The translations under genes and the position numbers were made by a program. Shown one piece after another: positions 23,781 to 31,507 of a stretch of DNA of 31,507 bases. Each line of letters opens with the position of its first letter. Position 1 is the first letter of the stretch. The notes below the pieces were generated by a model that was given only the letters and a program-made list of their open reading frames with translations, was not told the origin of the DNA and made no database searches. Origin of the DNA: CAZSTA01 sp964609495 [NCBI: uncultured bacterium]. GTDB taxonomy: Bacteria > CAZSTA01. The DNA lies in NCBI GenBank assembly GCA_964609495.1, contig CAZSTA010000019.1, positions 1 to 31,507 on the forward strand, read 5' to 3'.

Positions 23781-24579
23781 CGGCCTTTAACACCTCCAGA
23801 GCCCCTTGAACCGAGGAATCGTCGTGAATTATCATACTTAGCGCTCTGATAAGGCAAGGGGGATCCTGATACTGCCAGATATTTCTCCCATAGGTAACAC
23901 CTACGGCTCCCGCAGATAAAGAATCTTTTGTCATCCTAAGGAGCTCCTCGATGGATTCTAGCTTAGGACCACCAGCTACAACTACTCTGGTGGGGCAGGA
24001 TTCGACGACCTTGCGAAAGGTCTCAGCTGATCCAGTATACCATGTCTTCACTATATCCACTCCCAACTCTGCCCCCACTCTAGCAGCATAAGCTATGTTA
24101 GAAGGTGAATATCTATCCTCATCGGGGATCTTACTCCCTCCAGGATAAATATGAGCTATTACCGGAAGTCCAGCTGAAGCCGCCTCTTTAGTGAGCATAC
24201 CAAGATTTCGTAGCATCTCAGGCTGTTCGTCTCCTCCGACGATCACCCCCATAGAGATAGCCTCTGCTCCTAATCTGATAGCTTCCTCCACCTGAGTTAC
24301 CCAGGTATCGTAGGTGGGATGATAGGGAGAGAAACTGGTGCACTTCAGGATTAGGGCAATCTCCCCTGTATAATCCTCGAAGAAGTGCTCAGCAATTCCC
24401 TTATGCATCGTTATAGCATCAGGCTTCCCTTCGGCTATCTGCTCCAATTTCTTCCCTATCTGCTCAAGGCCAGGCAATATTCCTCTAGCGATCCCATGGT
24501 CAATCGCTACTCCTAAAAATCTTTCGAACCTCCTCTTCATTATCCTCTTTAATCTGATCTTCTTTCCCAGAAAAGACAT
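23773..24579 (-). CDS. Class I aldolase, archaeal FBA/LsrF type
   Basis: The 268-residue TIM-barrel enzyme belongs to the DeoC/LacD-like class I aldolases that include archaeal fructose-bisphosphate aldolase and LsrF. The Schiff-base lysine is in VDIVKTWYTGS. Other family marks are GVAIDHG near the start, VIAHIYPGG in the middle, and VVAGGP and GAVGVTYGRNIW at the phosphate site. It would split a phosphorylated ketose or transfer a small acyl unit. TGAGGT lies upstream of the ATG. It is 8 bp after the zinc dehydrogenase and overlaps the lactonase-like gene. It probably acts after the FGGY kinase. Confidence 0.87.
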   Translation of the reverse strand: MSFLGKKIRLKRIMKRRFERFLGVAIDHGIARGILPGLEQIGKKLEQIAEGKPDAITMHKGIAEHFFEDYTGEIALILKCTSFSPYHPTYDTWVTQVEEAIRLGAEAISMGVIVGGDEQPEMLRNLGMLTKEAASAGLPVIAHIYPGGSKIPDEDRYSPSNIAYAARVGAELGVDIVKTWYTGSAETFRKVVESCPTRVVVAGGPKLESIEELLRMTKDSLSAGAVGVTYGRNIWQYQDPPCLIRALSMIIHDDSSVQGALEVLKADV

Positions 24580-24587
24580 AACTTACC

Positions 24588-25625
24588 TCATGGATTGATA
24601 ATTATTTTAAGACCCTCGAAGTTAGCTGCCATATCGAAAGCTTTATCTATTTCCTCAAGAGGAAACCTGTGAGATATAAACTTGTTGAGATCGATCATCG
24701 AGGCTTTTGCTAGGGATAAAGCCTCCCTGTATTGAAAGGGGGTTGAGGCACTCGTTCCTGTGACAATCAACTCATTATAGTGGATCAAATTCATATCGAT
24801 CTTCATTTTCTCCGCCTCGGGAAAGCCAGCGAATAGGTTCAATACTCCCCCTTTTTTGAGCATTCCCATAAGCTCATCTACTAAACCAGTGATGCCCTTT
24901 GCCATTATCACCGTATCGGCTCTCAATCCATTGGTCTCCTCCAGAACCACCTCAGCAAGATTCTGTTCCTGTGGATCGACACATCTATCTGCCCCAAACT
25001 CCTGAGCCGATCTACGTCTGCTTTCAAGTGGCTCACTTACTATCACCTGAGCCGCTCCAACTATTTTAGACAAGCGAAGATGCATCAGGCCTATAGGTCC
25101 CGCACCAATTATTACCACCACGCTGTTTAACCCGACTTTTGCCTTTCTGATACCGTTGATACAGCAAGCCAAAGGCTCTAGGAGAGAAGCTTCGTCATAG
25201 GAGAGGCTATCGGGTATCTTGACGACATTGCCCGACTTTATAGCCTGGGCTGGAACTCTCATATACTCTGCCATGCCGCCATCATATTCATAGCCGATAG
25301 CTGTTCTATTCAGACACATATTTTCCATACCTTTCATACAATAATAACAAGATTTACATGGTATGACTGGAGCGATCGCCACGCGATCACCCTCTTTGAA
25401 AGTTGGTACCTCACCTCCTATCTCAACTACCTCTCCTGATACCTCATGGCCAAGAATTGAGGGGATCCTCACTCCTCTAGTTTTCTCCTCTCGAATTATC
25501 CTAATATCCGTGCTGCAGATGGCACATGATTTAACTCTAAGTAGAATCTCACCAGAAGTTATTGTTGGTCTATCTACTTCTCTTATCTCTATGGATTGCT
25601 TCCCCAAGAATATAGCAGCTCGCAT
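24588..25625 (-). CDS. Zinc-dependent medium-chain dehydrogenase
   Basis: The 345-residue enzyme has a full zinc dehydrogenase set: C37 (AICSTD), H60-E61 (GHEVSG), structural cysteines C90, C93, C96 and C104 (CKSCYYCMKGMENMC), and an IGAGPIGLMHL nucleotide-binding turn near 170. It resembles sorbitol and threonine dehydrogenases and would oxidise a polyol or sugar with NAD(P). It lies between the cupin gene (16 bp upstream) and the aldolase gene. Its own four-cysteine lobe separates it from the second dehydrogenase at the other end of the operon. Confidence 0.9.
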   Translation of the reverse strand: MRAAIFLGKQSIEIREVDRPTITSGEILLRVKSCAICSTDIRIIREEKTRGVRIPSILGHEVSGEVVEIGGEVPTFKEGDRVAIAPVIPCKSCYYCMKGMENMCLNRTAIGYEYDGGMAEYMRVPAQAIKSGNVVKIPDSLSYDEASLLEPLACCINGIRKAKVGLNSVVVIIGAGPIGLMHLRLSKIVGAAQVIVSEPLESRRRSAQEFGADRCVDPQEQNLAEVVLEETNGLRADTVIMAKGITGLVDELMGMLKKGGVLNLFAGFPEAEKMKIDMNLIHYNELIVTGTSASTPFQYREALSLAKASMIDLNKFISHRFPLEEIDKAFDMAANFEGLKIIINP

Positions 25626-25641
25626 ATGAATCGGTAGCTCC

Positions 25642-26055
25642 TTAAAGCTCTGGAGCTAAGGCCCATAATACATCTAACCTCTCTCCAGAGAAATTATACC
25701 ATTGATGTTTAAGGTCAGCGGGTAGGTAGAAGCCTTCGCCTTCCTTCACCTTATATATCTGGGTATCGTCTACTACCACTACTCCCTTGCCCTTCAAGAT
25801 GTAATATACCTCATCTCCCTTATGAGGAGCTGAAGGATCGAGATTATCGAATGGTGATACATAAAATATACCGAAGTGGATCTTATCAGTGCTTGCGAAA
25901 ATCTCGATTAATCCTTTCTTTTCCTCTCCGTGAATAAGAGGGAGCTTATCCTTCTCCGAGATCACCATACAACGCTTATCCTCCGGCTTGAATGGATATT
26001 TCCCTTGCCAAAGGAGTCTTTCTCTCCACTCATCACCTTTCTTCTCCTCGCTCAT
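25642..26055 (-). CDS. Single-domain cupin
   Basis: The 137-residue beta-barrel protein has cupin motif 1, PHKGDEVYYILKGKG, and motif 2, LPADLKHQWYNF, giving two histidines and a glutamate for a metal. Such small cupins in sugar clusters isomerise or epimerise sugars, or only bind them. The ATG at 26055 has AAAAGGAGG about five bases before it. It follows the regulator gene by 37 bp and is probably the first enzyme gene of the operon. Confidence 0.85.
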   Translation of the reverse strand: MSEEKKGDEWRERLLWQGKYPFKPEDKRCMVISEKDKLPLIHGEEKKGLIEIFASTDKIHFGIFYVSPFDNLDPSAPHKGDEVYYILKGKGVVVVDDTQIYKVKEGEGFYLPADLKHQWYNFSGERLDVLWALAPEL

Positions 26056-26092
26056 CCGAAATGACCTCCTTTTCCGCTTTACTCCAAAAATC

Positions 26093-26965
26093 CTAATATC
26101 TCTTTCCTACAGTAGCTTTCCTGGTTTTCCTGATATTCTCCGCCGATTGTTCGTATCTCTTCAAAGCCACGCCAACGTATAAAGCATCGATAATAGTTAG
26201 TTGGGCGATTCGAGAGGCAGTGGCATCGCTCTTGAAAGCTGTCTCTCTAGAAGCAGTGAAGAGCTTAATATCAGCGATGTTTACTATCGGCGATCGGGCG
26301 TGATTGGTTATGCAGATAGTAGTTGCTCCGGCTTCCTTGGCTATCTGAAGAGCTTCCACCGTATCTCTAATGCTTCCCGTATGGGAGATTCCAATGACGA
26401 CATCCTCTTTACCGAGCAAAGAAGCTGACATAACTTGAAGGTTACAATCCACTAAGGCTATGCAGGGTATCCCAATCTTTAAGAATTTATGATAAGCATC
26501 CTGAGCTACACATCCAGACCCTCCCATCCCATAAAAATCTACTCTTCTAGCTTTGGCTATTGCTTCTACTGCTCTCTCCAATTCAGAGTTTTCGAGTACC
26601 TCTAAAGTATCATGTAGCGCTCCAGCATTCGCTATAAATATCTTCCTTTTAATAGTATCTATATCATCTTCCTCATTTATCTCTTCATGGATACTCTGGA
26701 TGGGATTTATCAAATCTTGCTCTAATAGGATCTTCAACTCCTGGTAACCCTTATAGCCTATTCTTTGACAAAATCTCACTATACTTGACTCGCTGGTACT
26801 AGTTCTATCTGCTAACTCAGTAACCGAAAGATGGATAACCTCCTCAGGATGCTTCAGAATATAATCACCTATTTTCTTCTCGGTAGCTCTTAATCCTTCG
26901 TAGTTACCCTTGATTCTTATAAAGCACCCGGGTATCTCTTTAACATTTATATTATCCTTAGACAT
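26093..26965 (-). CDS. RpiR-family transcription regulator (HTH plus SIS)
   Basis: The 290-residue protein has an N-terminal RpiR helix-turn-helix (LSVTELADRTSTSESSIVRF, then CQRIGYKGYQELK) and a C-terminal SIS domain (DFYGMGGSGCVAQDAYHKF, then VVIGISHTGSIRDTVE and CITNHARSP). SIS domains bind phosphosugars, so the effector is probably an intermediate of the pathway below. It heads the leftward cluster. Upstream are a sigma70-type promoter and a perfect dyad TTGAAA-AAA-TTTCAA overlapping the -35 box, which suits autoregulation. Confidence 0.92.
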   Translation of the reverse strand: MSKDNINVKEIPGCFIRIKGNYEGLRATEKKIGDYILKHPEEVIHLSVTELADRTSTSESSIVRFCQRIGYKGYQELKILLEQDLINPIQSIHEEINEEDDIDTIKRKIFIANAGALHDTLEVLENSELERAVEAIAKARRVDFYGMGGSGCVAQDAYHKFLKIGIPCIALVDCNLQVMSASLLGKEDVVIGISHTGSIRDTVEALQIAKEAGATTICITNHARSPIVNIADIKLFTASRETAFKSDATASRIAQLTIIDALYVGVALKRYEQSAENIRKTRKATVGKRY

Positions 26966-27047
26966 TTGCTACCTCTAATCAATAAATTTTTAGTGTATCT
27001 CGAAAATGTTCGGAACAATTTCCTAAATTGAATCTGAACTATAGCTA

Positions 27048-27076
27048 ATTATATCATACTTTTGAAAAAATTTCAA
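27048..27076 (-). promoter_or_regulatory. Promoter and likely operator of the RpiR-led operon
   Basis: On the minus strand TTGAAA (27076-27071) and TATAAT (27053-27048) are 17 bp apart, nearly ideal for the main bacterial sigma factor. The -35 box is half of a perfect inverted repeat TTGAAA-AAA-TTTCAA (27062-27076), a plausible RpiR operator. Confidence 0.65.
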
Positions 27077-27108
27077 TATATAAAAATAATTTTTGGAAGA
27101 AATTTTTT

Positions 27109-27390
27109 CATAAATTAATCAAGGGTAAGTGAGGAAAGCATTTTCTAAGTAAAGCTTTCTCCTGATACTCTATCGCTCTCTTATATTCCCCTAAATAATA
27201 GTAGGCATTCCCCAAACTACCTAGATCACTTCCTTCTCCACTTCTATCCCCAGTCTATTACTCTTAGGATCATATCGGATATAACATTGATAACTTCTCT
27301 TCCCATCTAATTAAGTATGGATTGGAGTGCTGTTAATAGCTATATCTCCAATCTCTATTTCTATTGTCTCTCCACTATGCTCTTGACAAC
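27109..27390 (-). pseudogene. Decayed gene remnants with one TPR motif
   Basis: From 27226 down to 27109 the minus strand reads LGNAYYYLGEYKRAIEYQEKA, a clear tetratricopeptide repeat, then runs to a stop. From 27390 to about 27225, in another frame, it reads GETIEIEIGDIAINSTPIHT, one stop, then DGKRSYQCYIRYDPKSN. Neither has a start, and stops and frame changes break the text, so these are leftovers of one or two genes. The second piece is unrecognised. Nothing else is seen between 26966 and 27540 except the regulator's promoter. Confidence 0.5.
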
Positions 27391-27541
27391 CGAGCTACAT
27401 TAGATATAATATAGATATCTCATATTTTTATCCTTATCTTAAGGTAGCATTAGAGATTGAAAGTATCAGCTCCTCCCTCCGCTTCCGATCCCTAAATTAT
27501 TATATCCTCTCTAAACTCTCTTTATTATATTCAAAAAGTTT

Positions 27542-27569
27542 TTGAGATTTTAACAATTTATGATATAAT
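27542..27569 (+). promoter_or_regulatory. Promoter of the toxin-antitoxin pair
   Basis: TTGAGA (27542-27547) and TATAAT (27564-27569), 16 bp apart, lie 45 bp before the antitoxin ATG. The TGATATAAT form recurs before the ParA gene, the RpiR gene and the candidate RNA. Confidence 0.6.
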
Positions 27570-27613
27570 ACAAATGGAGTGATTGTAATCCTAATAGTAA
27601 AAGAGGATGAAAT

Positions 27614-27886
27614 ATGGAGAGCAATAGTAAATTAAAACAGACCAATACTAAAATTATCGAGTTAGAGAAGAAAAGAGCGTTCATAGATAGACTAAGAAAG
27701 CTACAAAAGGAACATAATTTATCTGATGATTTTGTAGAAGATTTCTCTGAGATCGAGGAAGCTTTTGACTTAACAGATGAGGAGATTTTAGGACTTAATG
27801 AAATATTTGGCCAATTTGAGCTAGCTTCTGGGTTAACATTGGAAGAGTTGTGCTTTGGAGAAGAATCACAGGATTTGTATGAATGA
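27614..27886 (+). CDS. Probable antitoxin of a PIN toxin
   Basis: The 90-residue acidic helical protein (for example LSDDFVEDFSEIEEAFDLTDEE) has no recognised DNA-binding fold. Its stop overlaps the PIN gene's ATG by four bases (ATGA), and an AGAGGA Shine-Dalgarno precedes its own ATG. Small acidic proteins translationally coupled ahead of a PIN gene are usually the cognate antitoxin; that function is inferred from arrangement. Composition is AT-rich like the flanking bacterial DNA. Confidence 0.65.
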   Translation: MESNSKLKQTNTKIIELEKKRAFIDRLRKLQKEHNLSDDFVEDFSEIEEAFDLTDEEILGLNEIFGQFELASGLTLEELCFGEESQDLYE

Positions 27887-28425
27887 CTAATGTCTATCAC
27901 TTCAGGCAAATTCGCGATATCTCAAAAGATGTTTTCTTAGATACTAATTTCGTGATTAGTTTTGCGGTAAAGCCGCCTAAATCGCAAAAAGATGAATATA
28001 CAATGCATCTCAACGCAAAGAGATTAATGACGAAATTGGTTAGCAGAAAGGTTAATATTTATATTTCGCTACTTATCCTTAGTGAAATGTGGTTTGTTTT
28101 AACCAGAAATTTATATGAATTAGTCCAAGGAAAGGGTACTTGGAGATACGTAGAAGATAAGGGAACTATATTTGAGCAATTTTCATCTGATCTTGTGATT
28201 TATACCAGGAAGCTATTTAATATCCCAAGATTAAAGCTTATTCCCATTAAAGATCATAAAAGGATTGCTGAAAATGCCCTTGACAATATTAAAAATTACT
28301 CTTTGTATCCTAATGACGCTCTTCATATAAGCACGACACAATCAGAAAATATTTCTTGTATTGTAACTAATGATAGACATTTTAGACAAATTCACGTTCC
28401 TAATTTAATGATAATAACTTTCTAA
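27883..28425 (+). CDS. PIN-domain ribonuclease, probable toxin
   Basis: The 180-residue protein has the four acidic residues of a PIN nuclease: D20 (FLDTNF), E68 (LSEMW), D145 (PNDALH) and D164 (TNDRHF). PIN toxins cut RNA with magnesium or manganese. It is longer than VapC (about 130), with an insert between E68 and D145. It is coupled to the small acidic gene before it. A stand-alone RNA-processing role is less likely given that pairing. Confidence 0.85.
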   Translation: MTNVYHFRQIRDISKDVFLDTNFVISFAVKPPKSQKDEYTMHLNAKRLMTKLVSRKVNIYISLLILSEMWFVLTRNLYELVQGKGTWRYVEDKGTIFEQFSSDLVIYTRKLFNIPRLKLIPIKDHKRIAENALDNIKNYSLYPNDALHISTTQSENISCIVTNDRHFRQIHVPNLMIITF

Positions 28426-28612
28426 ATTTGTCAACATTTATTAGAAATTTACATAATATAGCTGAATTGCCATTCGATGCTTTTCTGGAAATAGTAGTTG
28501 CAAATCATACGGGGTTATAGCCAAGCAGATCGTTCGGCGCAGACCCAACTCAACAAGGAGGGATGCTGCACCTCCTCTCTGAAGGAGATTATTTCTAAGA
28601 TACTAACTTTAT
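28426..28612. other. Convergent intergenic region with competing hairpins
   Basis: This gap between the PIN gene and the ribbon-helix-helix gene has no coding signal. AGGAGG (28556-28561) can pair with CCTCCT (28571-28576), which can instead pair with AGGAG (28583-28587). The core CACCTCCT followed by TCT and AAGGAG resembles the 3' end of 16S rRNA, perhaps by chance. Confidence 0.3.
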
Positions 28613-28882
28613 TCAAGTATGTTCCTCAATCTCCTTATCCTTGAAGAACTCCTCCAGAGCTATATTTACTACCTCGGACACCCCCAACCTCTCCCAATAA
28701 GCATACCCCCTAACTTTCTCTATAATTTCTACCTTCAAATGATAGGTCTGCCTCTTTGTCTTTGGCTTACTATGTAAACCGAGTTTGTTTTGTTTTCTAA
28801 GTATACTAGGTTTACCCTCCTCTTTGGTATCCTTAATCCATTCTAAAGGATCTTGTCCTAAGGCTTGCCTAGTGTCACTCAT
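28613..28882 (-). CDS. Ribbon-helix-helix partner of ParA
   Basis: The 89-residue protein has a basic, disordered N-terminal half and a C-terminal ribbon-helix-helix: [20 protein letters not shown], then [14 protein letters not shown]. It overlaps the ParA gene by 8 bp. This matches small centromere-binding proteins (ParG/Omega type) that pair with ParA. It would bind parS-like repeats and perhaps repress the operon; GTAAAC direct repeats before the ParA gene are a candidate site. A ParB of the usual large type is absent. Confidence 0.75.
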   Translation of the reverse strand: MSDTRQALGQDPLEWIKDTKEEGKPSILRKQNKLGLHSKPKTKRQTYHLKVEIIEKVRGYAYWERLGVSEVVNIALEEFFKDKEIEEHT

Positions 28883-29633
28883 AAGATATTACCTCCTTCG
28901 CCAAGGCTAGATAATCCTTAGCACCATGTGATCTGGGAGCATAAGTAATAATCGGCTTGCCAAAGCTAGGTGCTTCAGCAAGCCGTATATTTACCCTTAT
29001 CTTTGTCTTAAACACTTTATCCCCAAAGTATTCTACTATCTTATCTAACACCTGCTGACTCAAGTTCGTTCTAACATCAAACATCACCGGGATTATAACT
29101 GTTACCTCTAAGTCTCGATTGAGCCTTTTCTTCACCGCTTCTATAGTCTGCAACAGTTTGCCTATCCCCTCCAAAGCGAAGAATTCCGTCTGGACAGGTA
29201 TAAATACCTCAGTCGCAGAAGTCAAAGCATTTAAGGTAAGTAATCCCAGAGCCGGGGGACAATCTATAAAGATATAATCGTATTCGCCTTCTAATCTCTC
29301 TAGTCTCTCCCTTAAGATCGTCTCTCTGCCTACTGTGCTGGCTAGTTCTATCTCAGCACCTGACAAAGCGATGCTGGAAGGAGCTATGGTGAGACCATCT
29401 AGCTCATAGTTTATAAGGATGTCATTTATGGCTATATCTTCTATTAAAACGTGATAGAGGGAATAATTAAGACTATTAGTGTCTATGCCCAGATGAATCG
29501 TGAGATTAGCTTGAGGATCAATATCTATCAGCAGGACCTTCTTGCCTAAGGTAGCAAGGCATGCTCCTAGATTTACTGCTGTAGTACTTTTTCCGACCCC
29601 GCCCTTTTGATTTGTTATCGCGATAGTTCTCAT
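28875..29633 (-). CDS. parA: ParA/Soj partition ATPase
   Basis: The 252-residue protein begins [20 protein letters not shown], the deviant Walker A of ParA, followed by [12 protein letters not shown] and the switch [13 protein letters not shown]. It has the length and order of chromosomal-type Soj without an N-terminal DNA-binding domain. It would position a chromosome or plasmid on the nucleoid together with the overlapping ribbon-helix-helix protein. A sigma70-type promoter (TTGTAT, 17 bp, TATAAT) lies at 29681-29709. Whether it belongs to a chromosome or to a former plasmid is not decided by the sequence. Confidence 0.92.
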   Translation of the reverse strand: MRTIAITNQKGGVGKSTTAVNLGACLATLGKKVLLIDIDPQANLTIHLGIDTNSLNYSLYHVLIEDIAINDILINYELDGLTIAPSSIALSGAEIELASTVGRETILRERLERLEGEYDYIFIDCPPALGLLTLNALTSATEVFIPVQTEFFALEGIGKLLQTIEAVKKRLNRDLEVTVIIPVMFDVRTNLSQQVLDKIVEYFGDKVFKTKIRVNIRLAEAPSFGKPIITYAPRSHGAKDYLALAKEVISYE

Positions 29634-29644
29634 AGGTTTGCTGT

Positions 29645-29709
29645 GTTTACATTGTAATATAAGTTTACCAAGTTTTCCTTATTATATCATAATTAAGGGA
29701 ATAATACAA
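29645..29709 (-). promoter_or_regulatory. ParA promoter with GTAAAC direct repeats
   Basis: Minus-strand TTGTAT (29709-29704) and TATAAT (29686-29681) are 17 bp apart. Between -10 and start two GTAAAC copies (29668-29663 and 29650-29645) have an 18-bp period and may bind the ribbon-helix-helix protein. Confidence 0.55.
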
Positions 29710-29765
29710 GGGACAATTTTTCAACGATGGCAAACCCTATATTATGGTGATCAAAGCAGATATCG

Positions 29766-31507
29766 CTAATTCGTTCCCGAAATCCCTTGACAGCAATTCG
29801 TTGACTGCGCCTCCTCAAAATGGCTATACTTAGCTGTGCTTATATTCCCTTTCTCATCCTCGTATTGAAAGGTCTTAGTGAAAAACTCTCCTGTTAAGGT
29901 AACTACCTTACCATTCTCTAGCTTAACCTTCGCTCCTTTACCTAACTTCCTTATCCTCAACTCCTTCTCCAGATGAGGAGCTTCCTCTAATATCTCCTTT
30001 TCACTTCTGGGAATATACTCTCCATTCTCTCCTCTTTCAAAGTAAGGATTATATCTATTCATCTGAAGAGCTAAAGCTAGTCGCTGTTCAGGAATGGCTT
30101 CCTCGAAGGCGAGTTTGATTAGCTCCTCAAAGGTATAGCTCTTACCCTTGACTCTAAACCAGATGTCAACGGGATTTGCCTGATATAAGATACGAGTCGT
30201 CTTCTGAAGGAGTTCGTTATGGAGATAAACTTTTAATTCGCCAATATCTATTGGCTCTTCCAAGGGAACTTTTATCCCGGTATTCTCTTGCACTACCTCC
30301 TTAAACCAGGTATCCCGTTTCTTCTTTTGAACTATCGCCTTGAATACTCCTTCTTCATCAGGGGACTCTATACAGATTCCCACTCTTAATGCGTTGTTCT
30401 CATCCTTAATGACTATCACATCTCCCTTTTCTACTGGGATGGAGAGAGAAGCTTTCCTAAGTCTAGCATACTCATCCACTTTGCTCTTGGATCTAGGAGT
30501 ATAAATTACCTGCTTACCCATTCGGCCTCTATCAAAATAGATTATATCTGCTCTCAACAACTCAGTTAACTGCTTCCTTTGAGCCTTTGAGAAGCCTTCC
30601 CCGAACCAAGATCGAGCAAGCTCAGGCTCGGTATATCCTCTCCTCTCTCTGAGATTAAGTAGCTTCTCCCACAACTTGGGAATATCCTCTTGAATGATAA
30701 TCTCCTTTGATATTTTTACCTCACTTATAGTACTTTTAGGATAAGAAGAGGGACTTGGAGCTACTGATATCGCTCCAACTTCACTTTCCTTATCCCCCTC
30801 ATCTGGAGCTAGAGTCAAGGGATCGAGGCTCTCACCATTACTCGGCCTCCAGACATTAAAGTCCTTCAATTGAGAAGCAAGACTATCTATCGCTGTCTCA
30901 TCTCCATGCATTAACACTACTGAATGGGGGTTCAACTGCTTTATCATATTCGCTATTTGATTCCTATCTGCGTGAGCAGAGAGGTTATACTTCGTTACTT
31001 CGCAATTTATCGTCGTCGGGGTATCCTCCAAAATCATAGTCTCTCCTCTCTCCAACTCCAGCAATTTCCTTCCCGGAGATTCCTCATCCTGATATCCAGT
31101 CATCAAAATAGCGTTTCTTTTACCTTGGGCTACTTTCCTAGCATAGAAGGGAGAAGGACCTCCCGATAGCATCCCAGAGCTAGAGATAATACAGCAAGGG
31201 TCTCCATCTACAATGTTCTCCCTAGAGGTTGCAGAGACCTTTATTATCTGTTGTCTCAGATTATCAAAAAATATGGGCTGTTGAGCGTTTCTCTTATAGT
31301 TCTGCAGATGGGGACTTAGATCATGCACTAGATTCTCATAGATATCACAAGCATTTCTTACCATTCCGTCAACATATATGGAGAATAGAGGTATAGTATT
31401 TGAAGCTTGCATCGCTTTTAGGATCAAAATTACCTCCTGAGCTCTCCCCACAGCAAAAGCTGGGATCAGAACAGTTCCCCTTTTATTTATTATCTCGGCT
31501 ACTGCAA
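29766..31507 (-). CDS. beta-CASP metallo-beta-lactamase RNase-like protein, 5' end missing
   Basis: The gene runs off the right edge. The visible part begins RGTVLIPAFAVGRAQE, the beta-CASP entry, then GDPCCIISSSGMLSGGPS, the histidine motif NLSAHADR and VVLMHGDE. This group (KEN/YSH1-like) cuts RNA with two zinc ions; the catalytic HxHxDH motif must lie outside the window. The known fold ends at about residue 200 of the visible 580. A further 370 residues follow: a linker, a segment IPKLWEKLLNLRERRGYTEPELARSW that resembles a helix-rich nucleic-acid domain, KGDVIVIKD and GKGAKVKLENGKVVTL small-beta-like segments, and a charged C-terminus. That extension is unusual for the family and not recognised. 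Confidence 0.85.
   Translation of the reverse strand, partial: AVAEIINKRGTVLIPAFAVGRAQEVILILKAMQASNTIPLFSIYVDGMVRNACDIYENLVHDLSPHLQNYKRNAQQPIFFDNLRQQIIKVSATSRENIVDGDPCCIISSSGMLSGGPSPFYARKVAQGKRNAILMTGYQDEESPGRKLLELERGETMILEDTPTTINCEVTKYNLSAHADRNQIANMIKQLNPHSVVLMHGDETAIDSLASQLKDFNVWRPSNGESLDPLTLAPDEGDKESEVGAISVAPSPSSYPKSTISEVKISKEIIIQEDIPKLWEKLLNLRERRGYTEPELARSWFGEGFSKAQRKQLTELLRADIIYFDRGRMGKQVIYTPRSKSKVDEYARLRKASLSIPVEKGDVIVIKDENNALRVGICIESPDEEGVFKAIVQKKKRDTWFKEVVQENTGIKVPLEEPIDIGELKVYLHNELLQKTTRILYQANPVDIWFRVKGKSYTFEELIKLAFEEAIPEQRLALALQMNRYNPYFERGENGEYIPRSEKEILEEAPHLEKELRIRKLGKGAKVKLENGKVVTLTGEFFTKTFQYEDEKGNISTAKYSHFEEAQSTNCCQGISGTN

Noticed and set aside
28515-28560. tRNA-like GGGGTTATAGCCAAGC
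   Set aside because: Only a D-arm-like piece; no anticodon arm, no T-loop and no acceptor pairing.

Overview
The window is a mosaic on a chromosome or large contig that looks bacterial at its right side. From about 16.3 to 27.1 kb lies a leftward sugar or polyol catabolic cluster: RpiR regulator, cupin, two medium-chain dehydrogenases, class I aldolase, metallo-beta-lactamase-fold hydrolase, FGGY kinase, ABC substrate-binding protein, two permeases and a TIM-barrel isomerase. Its regulator has a sigma70-type promoter (TTGAAA, 17 bp, TATAAT). The same promoter type precedes a ParA partition gene and a PIN toxin-antitoxin pair further right (27.5-29.7 kb). The window ends inside a beta-CASP metallo-beta-lactamase RNase-like gene. 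The host is probably an uncultivated bacterium; no rRNA, tRNA or ribosomal protein gene is present to fix the lineage.

From about 2.9 to 15.5 kb the character changes. GC is clearly higher in most genes and several products are archaeal in type: an Orc1/Cdc6 replication initiator, a HerA-like ATPase fused to a winged helix and a nuclease-like domain, a tyrosine integrase with a zinc ribbon, a KaiC-like ATPase next to a V4R protein, tandem OB-fold-like paralogues followed by a RecB/Cas4-type Fe-S nuclease, and an FtsK-like translocase beside a small membrane protein. Several starts are preceded by archaeal-looking TATA boxes instead of -35/-10 pairs. I read this as an archaeal-type integrative or plasmid-like element, with a more AT-rich inserted operon (6.9-9.6 kb: HD hydrolase, broken cis-prenyltransferase, V4R, KaiC). 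It could be integrated into the bacterial chromosome, the host could be unusual, or the contig could be chimeric; only read-level checks can decide.

The left end (1-2583) is very AT-rich. It holds two same-frame remnants of what may be one large helical protein, separated by an IS4/IS5-superfamily insertion sequence whose transposase reading frame itself contains an early stop.

The parts suggest this division of labour. The Orc1/Cdc6 protein would start replication, and the integrase would insert and excise the element. The OB-fold proteins and RecB-like nuclease would process or recombine ends. The FtsK-like and HerA-like motors would move DNA. A MerR regulator and a possible structured RNA lie at the right edge. 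The sugar cluster is a self-contained uptake and catabolism operon lacking its own ABC ATPase. Its substrate is not identified.
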